Origin: Saitoella complicata NRRL Y-17804
Lineage: Eukaryota > Ascomycota > Saitoellomycetes > Saitoellales > Saitoellaceae
Assembly (NCBI RefSeq): GCF_001661265.1
Contig: NW_017567005.1
Span: forward strand, 186,001-250,000
Reading direction: 5' to 3'
Length of the DNA stretch: 64,000 nt
The notes beneath the pieces are model-generated. The model was not told where the DNA came from, made no database searches, and saw only the letters and a program-made list of their open reading frames with translations. Shown here one piece after another: positions 46,726-57,223 of this stretch (within the stretch, counting starts at the first letter, position 1; each line of letters starts with the position of its first letter). The position numbers were made by a program, and so were the translations under genes.

Positions 46726-47362
46726 TGTATATAGATCAGAGGTATAGAGCAGCAGCAGCAGCAGGGAGAGGGAGTGCTCAGCTTATCTACGATCTGAACG
46801 GTCCTACGAGCCAAATTTTGGGTTCTGCACGTGCATGACGGTTCCGCTCCGCGCGCGCTGCAAACTAAACCACCGGTATTCTGTCATTGGTGCGCCTAGG
46901 AGTCCTTCTCGGGTTGCGATTGAAAGGGTAATTGCTGACTGGAACTTGGCGGGAAGACCATTCGGTTTGAACGAGATTCGAGGTGCTGTTCGGCTGTGTG
47001 GACGCGGGGATGTTCAACGTCTTCTTGCGACGTCTACGTCGACCGGTCGCCCACTGCCGCTGGCTGGACAACAAGGCGCACGGATTCTGGATGGCCTCAG
47101 ATCTACAATGGCCATGACAAGAAAGGAACTTGAGGAGATGTTGAACGAGATTCGAGGTCAGCGCTCTGACATTCCCCCGCAATGCTACCCGCATCACGCG
47201 GCGGCTGCCGAGCGCAGTCGTTCCCCTCCGCCGTCTTGCCGATCCCTGTGACCGAACCATCGACCGCCAGCATACACCCCGTACCCCTATATAAACCAAC
47301 GGGACCCGCGATCCAGCATGCAGCATACAACCTGACAAAACTACTGCTACTCTATATCCAAC
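46726..47362. promoter_or_regulatory. Divergent intergenic region, PFK / COA4-like
   Basis: About 640 bp. A (GCA)n run lies at about 46750-46767, in the PFK 5' leader. The 18-bp word TTGAACGAGATTCGAGGT occurs twice in direct orientation, at 46967-46984 and 47141-47158. A 139-codon plus-strand frame covers the region but has no recognisable feature, and I do not call it a gene. Confidence 0.55.
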
Positions 47363-47747
47363 ATGGGATTCGGAACCTGGATCATCAAGGGTACTTGCTT
47401 CCTCTACTCTCCGTCTATGGACGTGTAACTTACTCTACTCGGCAGACACCCTCGCTGGCAACACCGACCGTCCTCGCTCAAGCTCAGTAGTCTCTGACGC
47501 AACCGAAGTGGACAACGTCTCCACCTTTGGCACCTCTCCAGTCCAGACTCGCTCCTACTCAGTTTCCACCGCCACCGAGCAACCTTGGGTAAACGCTACT
47601 TATGCCAACCACCGCGGCTCCTTCGGCGCAGACCAGTGCGGTGTCGAGAACAACACCCTTCAAAAGTGCTATACCAAGTCTGGTGACTGGGCAAAGTGTG
47701 AGCAGGAGGTTATGAAGTTCAAGAACTGCTGGAAGAGCGTGAAGTGA
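47363..47747 (+). CDS. Twin CX9C mitochondrial protein, COA4-like
   Basis: Two exons, 47363-47390 and 47446-47747, with a 55-nt intron (GTACTT donor), giving 109 aa. The N-terminus MGFGTWIIKDTLAGN is followed by a Ser/Thr-rich stretch. The C-terminal half has two CX9C motifs, CGVENNTLQKC and CEQEVMKFKNC, separated by a further nine residues (YTKSGDWAK). Twin CX9C proteins are imported into the mitochondrial intermembrane space by Mia40. The spacing and the DWxxC...FxxC pattern resemble COA4/CHCHD8 (Cmc3), a cytochrome c oxidase assembly factor. Other short CX9C families remain possible. The GXGTW start is not something I can place. Confidence 0.72.
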
Positions 47748-48318
47748 ACTTGCCGCGGCCGAGGAGAGCATCCTGTGTGCACAGAAGCATCAACAGAAAG
47801 GAGAGTGTACGATTATTGAGGGACATGGTTTGGGTGGGTCTGGGTTGATCCTACGGTTACAGGCGTACATTGGTGTTTGCGATACTTCTCTTCGTTTTTC
47901 GTCCTGCTGTCGTACGCGTACGTGTACGGCCGAGCTTTAGCATCGATGCGATAGCAATTCTATATTTTACGATTTACTGCGCACGGGTCTTGCGGGAACC
48001 CGACCGTCGGACTTCTCGAACCCAATTCCGGGTGGCTACCGGCAGGCCGTGCGGGGCAGCGCCGTTCCATCCCGTTTGCCAACCCGACTATCGCCGAGAC
48101 ACGGCGGTCGACATTGACCGACAATCCCTGGGAGTTTCAGAAATGGTGCTCTGCCATGAGCTGATCATGAAGCAGCTACAGCAGCTGCTTCATGATCGCG
48201 ATGACCAGGCAACAAGTCCAATAAGATATTAGGTATATTACTGTGGTATTGCACCAGCTTCGTCACCACAAGATTATACTCATACAACGTGCCTCTCCAT
48301 GCTTTTCACTTTCACCAC
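47748..48318. other. Convergent intergenic region with a strong hairpin
   Basis: About 570 bp between the COA4-like gene and the aquaporin 3' end. A 120-codon plus-strand frame here has no family features. A GC-richer tract spans about 47980-48120. A perfect inverted repeat with 15-bp arms and a 5-base loop lies at 48163-48197 (GATCATGAAGCAGCT, loop ACAGC). I see no tRNA or other known RNA. Confidence 0.55.
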
Positions 48319-49268
48319 TTAGTGGTCACCGTCTCGTCCATCCTGAGCAGCCCCAGCCGCCTCAGGATCATGCCTAGCCTTCTCCCTCTCAACCTCCGCC
48401 TCACTCGAAGCATCCTGTCCAGCAACAACAGACTTGTAATCAAGCCACTTGACAAACTTATAAAACCCAGTCGCCAACAATGATCCCAAAAAGGGACCAA
48501 CCCAGTAGATCCAGTGGTATCCGACAAAGGACCTACCAGCAACAGCGGGGCCGAACGAACGAGCGGGGTTGAGGGAGCCACCGGTGTAATAGACACCCCA
48601 GAGTTCGGCGACGAACAAGGCCAATCCGATACCGATGGGAGCGATGAAGGTGGATTTGTTCTTCTCTGCGGCCAACATCAAGATAACGAAAACCAACTGG
48701 GCAGTCAAGAACATCTCGAGGAACAGCCCGCGGCTGATGCTCATACCGGGGACAAGGGTGGTAGTGACGGCCAACCCTCCAGGCGTGAGTACGTCGACAA
48801 TGGCAGCAGCGACTATGCCACCGAGGATCTGGGCGATGGTAAGAGTGATCATGCGAATGGGAGGAATGGCACCGGCGAGAGCGAGGGCGAGGGAGACGGC
48901 GGGGTTGAAGAGTCCACCAGAGATACGGAAGAATGCCCAGACGTTAATGGCCAAGCTGAATCCGAATGACAAGGAGATATAGATCAACTTGCCGGCGTCA
49001 GCGGTAGCATTGACGCTGCTGCTGTTTCCACTAGACGTCGAATTACTGCTGGTGTTCAAGTTGGCGATATTGCACCCTGTTTCAATCGTCAACACTCAAT
49101 TCTAGGCAGTCTATTGGGGATGTATGCACCTCCAAAGGCAAACATCAAGAACATCGTGGTCCCAACGAATTCACCGCAAGCAGCAACGAACTCATTCTTC
49201 CATTGAAAGATGCTCTTCTGATATGGATCGTTTGGGTTGACTTCGTGACGGCGGAGAGGGATCTTCAT
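48319..49268 (-). CDS. Aquaporin (MIP family water channel)
   Basis: Two exons, 49130-49268 and 48319-49076, with a 53-nt intron (GTGCAT donor), giving 298 aa. The N-terminus is cytosolic (MKIPLRRHEVNPNDPYQKSI). Six hydrophobic segments follow, with the two NPA boxes at about residues 104 (SGGLFNPAVSLA) and 216 (GGSLNPARSFGPAV). A Ser/Asn-rich loop near residues 53-72 has several NxS/T sites. YHWIYWVGPFLGSLLATGFY and the pore pattern match ascomycete orthodox aquaporins rather than glycerol facilitators: the residue after the second NPA is Arg and no Asp follows in the usual glycerol-channel position. The C-terminal tail is charged. It is divergent from NNF1. Confidence 0.93.
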
Positions 49269-49619
49269 AACAAGTGAAGTGAAGTGGATCGCTGTTGTCT
49301 AAGCTTACGAGGAGGGCGACTCCGGAGAGGGGAGCAGTACTTCTTATGGGCAATCCCAATTAAGGTGTGGCGAGATGGAGAATTGGCGATTGACCTTGGC
49401 ATGAAAGAATGAAGGAAGGTATACTGCCTGACATAAGCGGCGCTTTCTCTCGTTTCGCTTCCCATTTGGAGCGTGCAAGCTTATTCCTGCTGAGCACTAG
49501 TTGCCCCCCGATCGTAAATGCTGTCATAGCCGCGGTCGCCGTTGCTAGGAGTGCCTGCAGAGACTTGCCGCACAACAAACAACACGCCCGGGAAGACGAC
49601 AGCATACACTCCCAATCCA
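49269..49619. promoter_or_regulatory. Divergent intergenic region, aquaporin / NNF1
   Basis: About 350 bp between start codons. No coding signal and no repeat noted; presumed promoters for both genes. Confidence 0.5.
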
Positions 49620-50353
49620 ATGGCAGAACAACCATCCAGTGCTGCTGCTGAGAGCACCATTGCTTTGGTCGAAGGGCCTCGCGTTCAACGTCTGCGTCAA
49701 GTACTCGATCGATGTCTGACACAGACCGTCAAAACATGCAGGTTTGTCGAAGTCAGACGTGTTCTACGGGCATACATACTGACAGAAGGGCCGCCAGCTA
49801 TGAAAGAATGGCCCAATGCTTCCCAACACTGGCCATGGAAGGCCCTGAGCAACTCCGGAGCGCACACGGCCAAGTAACAACTTTTCTGCGATCACAAGTC
49901 GAGCGCGAGTTTGAGGAGATCCTGAAGGAGCGAGGGACTGCTCAGAAGCTCAATGACCTTGATAAGTTCATCGAGAAAGCAAAAGAGAGGAAAACCTCCG
50001 GTGACGCAGAGTCTGTACTGTGTGTAGCATACACCCCCTTGACTCCGACAAAAGCTGACCGCATTCACAGACCCACATCCCTACCACCTGACAACATCCT
50101 CCGAGCACATGTACTACCCGTCAAGAAACAAGAACTAGCCTTCCTCAAAGCCAAACTTGCAAGAATACAAGCATCGAATGACAACCTAGCCACAGAAGTC
50201 GACAAGCAACAAACAGGGATCACTGAAACGACCCAACGCATGCGTAAAGCATTTGAAGAACTCGATCAAGCCGTACAGACATCGCTTCAGATTCCCGTCC
50301 AAGAGATGCAGGCACATATGGAGGAGATCGTGCAAGAGAAGATCGAGGCGTGA
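49620..50353 (+). CDS. NNF1: Kinetochore MIND-complex subunit Nnf1 (PMF1 family)
   Basis: Proposed exons are 49620-49741, 49786-50010 and 50071-50353, giving about 209 aa. Intron 1 could end at CAG 49785 or AAG 49788, both in frame. Intron 2 (60 nt, GTCTGT donor, CTGAC branch) is a multiple of three and open, so it is inferred from its splice-like ends. The product has VEGPRVQRLRQVLDRCLTQT, YERMAQCFPTLAMEGPEQL and EREFEEILKERGTAQKLNDL, the conserved Nnf1/PMF1 pattern, followed by a long coiled coil. Nnf1 pairs with Mtw1 in the Mis12 complex linking inner kinetochore to Ndc80. Confidence 0.88.
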
Positions 50354-50473
50354 TGTCGTGGATGTCTTTTTGGGGATATGGGCGGGTAAAGGAAGTCTTT
50401 CGGGGAGTCAGTCTGTTTCATCTGGGTAACATTTGGTATATTGTTTAATGGTATCGCACAACTCTGTTCTTCG

Positions 50474-51067
50474 TCAAGGGGATGTCGGGTATTCGGGATC
50501 ATACTCCCTCGTGTCCACACCTTCATCATCAGTCTCGTCCTCATCCACGGGTTTGACCTGGAATCGACCGTCTGTCGAACTTGATGACGATTCCGGTCTT
50601 GAAGGCCGAAACACGGGCTTGAAACCTGACGAGCTCCCGCTCTCAGCCGGCGCCCCAAACGCCTTCTTAAACCCTCCAGCCTTCTTGGCCATACCCGCGG
50701 CCGATGGTGCATCCTCCGAGATGACCCGCATTCCCGATTCTCTCTGTTCCCTCTCTCTCCGTCTCGCAATATCATTTGGATCTTTTTGTAGCGCTCGCAT
50801 TTCTCGGAAGCGTGCGCGGTGTCCGTGGTCGTAGGATGATAGATGTGCTTCGTATTCGGATATTCTGTCCCTTGATTAGCGACATCACTATGAGAAGAGG
50901 TTAACATGCATACCTTGAGTAGCCTTTGTCACATAGCTCGCAGTAGAATGCTTTGGCAGCTGCCTTTGCTGCTTCTGTCTACTGAGCGTTTCAGGATACT
51001 GTTCCTCCAACATGATCGGATCTCTTACCTTTGCAGCGGGGAGTGGTGCTGAGCGGGCTGGTGGCAT
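50474..51067 (-). CDS. Small C2H2 (U1-like) zinc-finger protein
   Basis: Three exons: 51029-51067, 50914-50978 and 50474-50864, giving 164 aa. ATG 51067 is preferred, since the frame extends upstream only to a TTG. The acceptor of intron 2 (GACAG before 50864) was chosen because it restores a normal finger: FYCELCDKGYSRISEYEAHL followed by SSYDHGHRARFREM, a CX2C...H...H zinc finger of the RNA-binding U1-like type. A conserved charged helix follows (LQKDPNDIARRREREQRES). The C-terminus is Ser-rich and acidic. Similar short proteins occur in many fungi, but I do not know a function. It converges on NNF1, about 120 bp away. Confidence 0.8.
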
Positions 51068-51311
51068 GGTCAAGTGCTGGACTGGACGATCGCTGTTATT
51101 TGAGTTGCGTGCTGCTGTTAACTTAAGGTTGGCCGAACATGCACGTTCATGTCGTATACCACCTCAGACTGCAGTTGACCGGCGTGTCGTTTGGACATTG
51201 TACAAAATTACAATTACAACAGATGTTTCAAAAGTATCATGTTCAGTAGCCAGTAGCCAATCCGCCACTCCTAATTCACCGCCGATGCCTCAGATATCGT
51301 ACCGTACACAC

Positions 51312-52174
51312 TCACCCACGCAACGCCCTCAACCTCTCCCCTAAATCATCCTCCACGTCCGGCTTCACTGCGATCTTCGTCTTCACCGGCGCAGCTCCAT
51401 CCAACTCCTGGTTCAATTCCAACCCCGCTTCATCCGCCACCTGCTGCATCAACAGGTCCACACCTTCCTGTGGCGTTGCAGTCGCCGTAGTTGAACCCAT
51501 AGCATTCTCGAGATAGGAAGATTGAACATCAAGGTCTTCCAATTGAGATTCGAATTTTTCCATGACCATTGAGATCTGAAGAGGAGGAGTTAGCCAGATG
51601 TATCGATAAGTGCCTGAATCCGGACTCACCTTCTCCAAGTTCATCGATTCCATCGCACGATCCATTCCCTTGACCACCCCGGCCATGTTTCCAGTGACCT
51701 AGCATAGCTGTTAGCTTGGTCTTATGGTATCCTACAATTAAGACGTACGTTTCTCATTGTAACAGCTGTCTGTACCCTACTTGCCACCGCATCAATCCGT
51801 GACGCAAGCCGCAGCAGATTCAAGCTCTCTTGTTGCTTTCGTACAGCATTTGAAGCGTAAATTCGTGCGATATCATGATTGCCTGCCTGGATGGCCTGTA
51901 GGACGAAGTCAGATATATTGCGCACACCATGCCAAGACCTCATTGTGACGAACCTTTTTAACCTTCGCCTTCTCCGACTTTTCGTCTTTAGTAGCCTTCA
52001 GGGCCTGTTTGTTGAGTTGCTTTGCTGTGAACTGTGAAGATTATTGTCGGTCAGTGATGCGAGGAGGATAGATGGATCAGAAGCACCTTGAGCTGGAAGA
52101 GTGATTCTGGACAGAGTTAACAAACGACGCACAAAGAAAGGGACAAGACGCTCACTGTCTAATCCTGACGACAT
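51312..52174 (-). CDS. DID2: ESCRT-III-associated protein Did2/Vps46 (CHMP1)
   Basis: Six exons: 52156-52174, 52087-52106, 51954-52031, 51749-51895, 51630-51698 and 51312-51575, with introns of 49-58 nt. The first two exons are only 19 and 20 nt, but phases fit throughout, giving 198 aa (yeast Did2 has 204). The start reads MSSGLDKSLFQLKFTAKQLN. Conserved runs are [40 protein letters not shown] and [20 protein letters not shown]. The C-terminus [12 protein letters not shown] is the MIT-interacting motif that recruits Vps4 to ESCRT-III on endosomes. The gene is the most fragmented in the window. Confidence 0.95.
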
Positions 52175-52516
52175 GGCAATGGCTCCAGATGGTGCTGCTG
52201 GTACGAGGAAGAATGTTGATCAGGACTTTTGTTCTTTCGGGGAGGAGTTGTGCGGTGCCAGACCCTGCAGACTGCGAAACGTCATACATAGGACTCGATA
52301 AGGACGATACGGTAACACCAAAGAGCAATGAAAACCAAGAAACTTGATTATGAAGCGAATAGAAGAATCGAATTAAACTCCACTAAATCAGAAATGTGTC
52401 CAAAGAGCATGTTCAAAACGTCCGAAAACTCCACGAGCATGGGTAGCTCAGAATGTCTATAAGCCATCACAATCATTGCATCGTCCAATCTCACGGTTCA
52501 AGCCTTACATCGTTAA
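52175..52516. other. Intergenic region between homeobox gene 3' end and DID2 start
   Basis: About 340 bp, holding the DID2 promoter and the 3' UTR of the homeobox gene, both on the minus strand. No coding sequence or repeat seen. Confidence 0.5.
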
Positions 52517-54130
52517 TCAATGGTAGACACCTTCGGAGAAGCTGTTACTCCTGTGTCTCTTATGACCCAGAACCGGCAAGGAGCGCATCGGCTCCGTGTT
52601 GCTATCACAAGGTCCGTATCGACCTGGGTTCACGTAATGCGGGGTTTCTTGCACGGGCGGGAGAGGGTGTGGAAGGGTATGGTTCCGCTCGAAAGAAATT
52701 CCCAACCCCGAAGATGACGTAGGAGCCTCCTGATACACCGACTGCGACGGAGGATGCTGCGGGTAACGAACCTCCTGATGTTCCTGTTTCAAAGTGGAGG
52801 TATGGAGAGGAGCCAATGGCGCATGGCCGCTTGCTGTCCAAGTAGCCGATGGTGGTCCAGTCGAGTGTTGCTGTTGCATATAGGGAGAGTGCTGATGATA
52901 TCCAATTGGTGTGGATGGACCCTCAAACGAGTGGTTCGACTGCATGTACGGACTGGGCTCAGACCAAGATCGCTCAGACCAGGAGCGCGGAATATCCGGC
53001 GAATACGACGTGTGGGGTGAGTATCCGCACGGAGCACGCCGGACAGGCGAAGAAGATTCACCACCATGATACCCAGGCCCATCATAGAACGCCGATGTCT
53101 GACTCATAGGGGTATCCTGACCAGAGGAGTACGATGAAGGTGCAGAAGAATGGTGATTTTGCATCAAGGAAGGCGAGGACATGGATGAAACGGGTGGACG
53201 ATGAGGATACGGCCTGGACCATCTTTGAGGATCCCTCTGACTTTGTTGACTTTGACTTGCAGGACCCAAGGGCAAAACGAACTCAGGCTGGGGGACTTCC
53301 CGAGTCGGCCTGAAGACATCTTCGGGAATCTGAGGCGACCGGCGTCGACCATGAGGTTCATTGCTGGACGAAGGAACGCTCAGATTCGGAGATCGGTTCA
53401 TATTGAGCATGGGAATAGCCCTCGATTGTGAAATACGATTGGCGTCCTCAGGAGAGATGCGCTTGAGCTTCGCCCTCCTGTTCTGGAACCACACTTGGAT
53501 CTTCCTCGCATTCATCCCCGCCACACACTTGGCCAGCTCTTCGCGACGCTCTGCAGTCGGTCTCGGATCGCTGGCGAACTCGCTCAACAAGAAACGCGTT
53601 TCAGCATGCGATAGACGGTGTCTCTTTTGCTTCTTCTTTGCGTTGGCCGCCGAACGGGCACGTCTAAGGACATCGTGAACTCCATCAACGACTTTCCGCT
53701 TGGCAGCTTGCGAACCGTCGTATTCCTCGTCATCATCTCCATCATCAGGAATAACGACGTCCGGGTAGTCCGGGTATTCACCCTCGTCTGTGTCGTCTGA
53801 GCTTCGGTCGCCCGTGTCATTCCCGTGAGACGAGTTCATGTGATGTGACATTTGGATTCCAGAGGATTCTCCGTCAGAGGCGTAGTCGTCCACGTCGTTC
53901 CCAGAGTAAGGCGACGAGCCACTGATCCGAATGGTCAGTTGGCTGGGAGAGACCCAGGGTTGAGGGACGTTTTGGTAGGTAGGGCTTTCAAACTCGTGGA
54001 CGGCGGGCGGGATCCGAATAGTATGGGGCTTGACGTCGAGTTGCCTCCCTCGCTGGGGTGACCCGAAGGGCGTGTCAGGGGATGACGGTCCGTATCGTTC
54101 TGTACCGAAGGTCACTCCTGAGGAGGACAT
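52517..54130 (-). CDS. Homeodomain transcription factor
   Basis: Intronless, 537 aa. The homeodomain spans about residues 166-225: KKKQKRHRLSHAETRFLLSE, then FASDPRPTAERREELAKCV and the recognition helix KIQVWFQNRRAKLKR, with the invariant W, F, N and R. It is a typical 60-residue fold rather than a TALE type. An acidic stretch (residues about 113-138) precedes it. The C-terminal half is low-complexity, rich in Ser, Pro, Gln, His and Tyr (SSGQDTPMSQTSAFYDGPGY), as in many fungal regulators. The KRTR/HRLS-type arm recalls yeast Pho2 and fission yeast Phx1, but orthology cannot be judged from the domain alone. The 5' flank is long (650 bp), as expected for a regulated gene. Confidence 0.9.
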   Translation of the reverse strand: MSSSGVTFGTERYGPSSPDTPFGSPQRGRQLDVKPHTIRIPPAVHEFESPTYQNVPQPWVSPSQLTIRISGSSPYSGNDVDDYASDGESSGIQMSHHMNSSHGNDTGDRSSDDTDEGEYPDYPDVVIPDDGDDDEEYDGSQAAKRKVVDGVHDVLRRARSAANAKKKQKRHRLSHAETRFLLSEFASDPRPTAERREELAKCVAGMNARKIQVWFQNRRAKLKRISPEDANRISQSRAIPMLNMNRSPNLSVPSSSNEPHGRRRSPQIPEDVFRPTREVPQPEFVLPLGPASQSQQSQRDPQRWSRPYPHRPPVSSMSSPSLMQNHHSSAPSSYSSGQDTPMSQTSAFYDGPGYHGGESSSPVRRAPCGYSPHTSYSPDIPRSWSERSWSEPSPYMQSNHSFEGPSTPIGYHQHSPYMQQQHSTGPPSATWTASGHAPLAPLHTSTLKQEHQEVRYPQHPPSQSVYQEAPTSSSGLGISFERNHTLPHPLPPVQETPHYVNPGRYGPCDSNTEPMRSLPVLGHKRHRSNSFSEGVYH

Positions 54131-54781
54131 CCTAACCTGAGGATGAACAGAACAAATATCCGTAATTCAGAGGACGGGCCTGAAGAGCAGCTGGCCAAGA
54201 TTTAGTTATGGAGCGGGGAGATAAGGCTCATCGTCAAATACCTTCGATTTTCCCAGTTCGCCAATATCGTCCAGAGTGTATGCCAGCAACGAGATAGACA
54301 ACCTATGAAGGTATATGGAAGACGAAAGCTGTCTTGCCTTTACAGCACGAGCAGATCAGTGTTGAGGACGGCATTGGTTGACCTCCTTATTTGTAACGGG
54401 CTGGGAGGAGAGTGCGCTCGGGCCCTCGCTGTTGGACTGGCATGGGTGTGTATCATTGCTGCAACCCCCGGCGAAACTCAACCGTCCAGGCAAGACATGT
54501 ACGCCATCGACTTTAAGGGAAGTTTGAAGATCCCCGTAGCCGATTGATCATATTTATTTAAAAAGAGAAGAGTATTGCGGAAGGCAGAGTCTCTATTCAC
54601 AATGATCAGCTGTGGGATACGAATCTCCGCGCTTTCGGTCGTGAGCGACCCGAACGACGTCCCCGCAGCCGCATGTAGCCAACCAGGCAGCCGCCTACAC
54701 GCACCCGCAAACAAGATCAAGCCTGCCGAGGTTGGATTTCCGGATCCTGTATTTCCACCTCCTACTTCATCCTTCGTTTCA
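54131..54781. promoter_or_regulatory. Long upstream region of the homeobox gene
   Basis: About 650 bp between the homeobox start and the 3' end of the JmjC gene. The short frames here show no family features. Nothing repeated or structured was noticed. Confidence 0.5.
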
Positions 54782-56465
54782 TCATGCCTGATTTCGTTTC
54801 GTCTTCTTGCCGTCCAATTTTGCACGCTTCTGATCCTTCAATGGTGCATCCCGCTCCTGCTTCCGCTTCCGCTTTGCCTTTGCCTTTTCCTTCTTTCTCT
54901 TTTTTCCCGCTACCCGAGCTTTAATGTCCGCTGCCTTTTGCTCAACAGCTCTCAACTTTCGCTCCCATATTGAGCGGTCGTTGTAGGGATGCTTGAATTC
55001 GCTGCCGTCTGGGGGATGAAACCTGACAATATCGGTTAGCACACAGATGAACACAAGTAACGAAAACGGGATCCTACCAGTAGTTAAAAGCCATATGAAC
55101 AGTCCCGTTCTTCGACGAAGAACTAGTGACCTCATGGAACCAACTCGCCGGGAGGTAGAGCATCTCGCCCTCCTCCAAATGCCCAACCAGAGCATTTGCC
55201 GTCTTAAGTAGCGGAAAATCTTTCACATTGCCCTTGGGAGCCTTCGAGATCGTCGGAAGATCCAGATGATTATGGAGATACGACACTGGGATGGTAGAGA
55301 ACGACACCGGATCCTCGTCTTCCGGTATATCGAATCCAAGGCCTTCCTCTTCTTCACTATCATGGTCATCGTCGCCATTGAACTCGCCAAACGTAGGACC
55401 GTCCTCCTCATCGGAAGATTCTTCTTCATGAACATCGTTGGGCTTTGCCGCCTTTGATCCCAGTGTTTCCCAGTCACCATCACTCTCGCTCTCCTCAAAG
55501 TCATCACCGCCGTCACCAAGTTCCAGATCCTCTTCATCATCTTCATCACCCAACATAGCAAGCTCACCCATTGCATCCTCAAAAGCCTCTTCAGCCGCCG
55601 CAATAGCTTCTTCATCTGCACCTTCTTCGAGCTTATGCCAACGCTCTTCCAGCGCGTCCACCTTCTCCTGCGCTGCCTCCCTCTCCGTCAATCCGTCAGC
55701 TCGTGATGGTCGGTTTGTGTAAGAGATCAACCCATTCTGATGTACGGTATCCAGCTCTCCGTAGGTGTACATAGAAGGGTGGGCTGATGGCGGGTAGAGC
55801 ACGAAGCGCTTCTTCCCTCTCAAGAGACAGTAGATGTTGTCGTGAAAGTCATGGTGCAACCCGGACGACGTCCCCTCTGATGAGTTCCCGATCCATAGAT
55901 TCGTCTGCTGCAGGACAAGGTTGCCGGTGATCTTGGGATGCAAAGGAAAGTCTGTAGCGAGGTGATCCATCGGAGGTGGGAGCACACTCGGTTCACCATC
56001 TTCATCGTACTGTGTGGTGAGGTAGTATTTGTCCGGTGTGCTGGTAAGTTTGTCGATGAACTCGGAGAATGGCATCTTTAGCTTCTCCGCAGCGGTTCCG
56101 AAAGTTTTGACATCCGGATCAATAGGTTCGATCTTTACGGAAGCCGAGCCGGCGGTCTCCTTGAGGTAACCGAGATCCGTCTGTATTATGCGTCAGTCCC
56201 TGCAAACCACAGTACTGCTCCAAGGAGACGCACCCATTTCGCCGCCTTGAAGTCTTCATCCTGAATAAGACCCTCGATGATTACCGGCTGTCTCTTAGCG
56301 ATGTACCGCTTGTGGAATTCCTTTGGATCGACCGTGGCCTTGACTCGGTCTATCTTCGCTCCTTCCGCAGGAACATAGCCTTCGTGAGGTTAGCTGAAGG
56401 CCCGATAGACGATGTAACGACTTCCCACCTTTGTATTTGACAGCGTCAGGTTGCTTCTTCGCCAT
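54782..56465 (-). CDS. JmjC (cupin-8 type) domain protein
   Basis: Four exons: 56429-56465, 56234-56379, 55078-56180 and 54782-55022, giving about 508 aa; intron 1 ends in GAAG, slightly unusual. The region FHKRYIAKRQPVIIEGL begins the JmjC fold. NLWIGNSSEGTSSGLHHDFH followed by DNIYCLLRGKKRFVLYPPS carries the HxD iron ligands, and EGEMLYLPASWFHEVTS the distal His. A long acidic insert (residues about 230-350) splits the domain, so the fold is expanded compared with short JMJD7-like proteins. The C-terminus is very basic (GKKRKKEKAKAKRKRKQERD), a likely nuclear or nucleolar signal. Expected to be an Fe(II)/2-oxoglutarate hydroxylase; the substrate is unknown. Confidence 0.85.
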
Positions 56466-57223
56466 TTCGCTGCGTGTGAGCGAGGTGTAGGAGTACCGAC
56501 GAAAAGTCAACGAACCGAGTGTGGGGTGCATGGGCTGCACACGATACAGCTGGTTGCAAAATGCTTGTCGTAACTTTCCCATGTGCGCGCGAATCGCAAA
56601 CTCCATATGACAAAAACCCCTAAAACAACATAGATAAAGGCCTCGGAGGTCGAGTAAGGGTTCAAACTGATCATACCTATCCTTAGCAATCACGTGGTGC
56701 CACCGGTTTTGGGCCATAAGGCCTCCCTCAGTCGCTTCATGCTGAAAAGGTGATTTCAGGTTTAAGAAAGAAACGGACCCTGGAAGCCACTAAGGATGCA
56801 GCTCCGGGTTCCATGAGATAGAGGGAGCTTGGATGAGCAAGCTCTACGTGTGGTTTCTTTGATTCTAACAGTTTTTGAGGTTTGTGGGTCCAGAGAGTGT
56901 TTTCGTTGCTTTCATGCATGCTCATGCAACATCATGCACCTATGCCGAAACCTTTCTTAATGTCACAACTCTATGAGAGACTGTACTACACGCGTTTTGA
57001 GGACATCTATCGATTCCTTAGAGTCTGATCTATCAATGTCTCCCCTGAAATCGCCCTCCCAAGCCTTGTCTATGAAGATGGGGGGGTTCATGAAACTATC
57101 CCCGCGCAGATAGGCGGTAAAATGCGCCGCGTCAAGCATTTTGCAACCAGCAGTACAGGCATGGTGCGAACATACATCGCCAGTGGTCAATGTATACGTA
57201 TATGAAGATCCGATGGCCAATAT
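56466..57223. other. Intergenic region, HPR1 3' end to JmjC start
   Basis: About 760 bp on the upstream side of the JmjC gene. Two short minus-strand frames (about 60 and 85 codons) have no recognisable domain or conserved-looking start. Around 56918-56937 there are overlapping GCATG/CATGC words. I see no gene that I can support. Confidence 0.5.

Noticed and set aside
46835-47251. 139-codon frame in the PFK / COA4-like intergenic region
   Set aside because: No recognisable domain, no coding-like composition, and it contains a duplicated 18-bp word; better seen as promoter sequence.
47980-48120. Possible tRNA or structured RNA in a GC-richer tract
   Set aside because: No T-loop GGTTCGA-type box or cloverleaf could be formed by eye.
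47870-48232. 120-codon frame between the COA4-like gene and the aquaporin
   Set aside because: No family resemblance, and it runs through a perfect hairpin; treated as intergenic.
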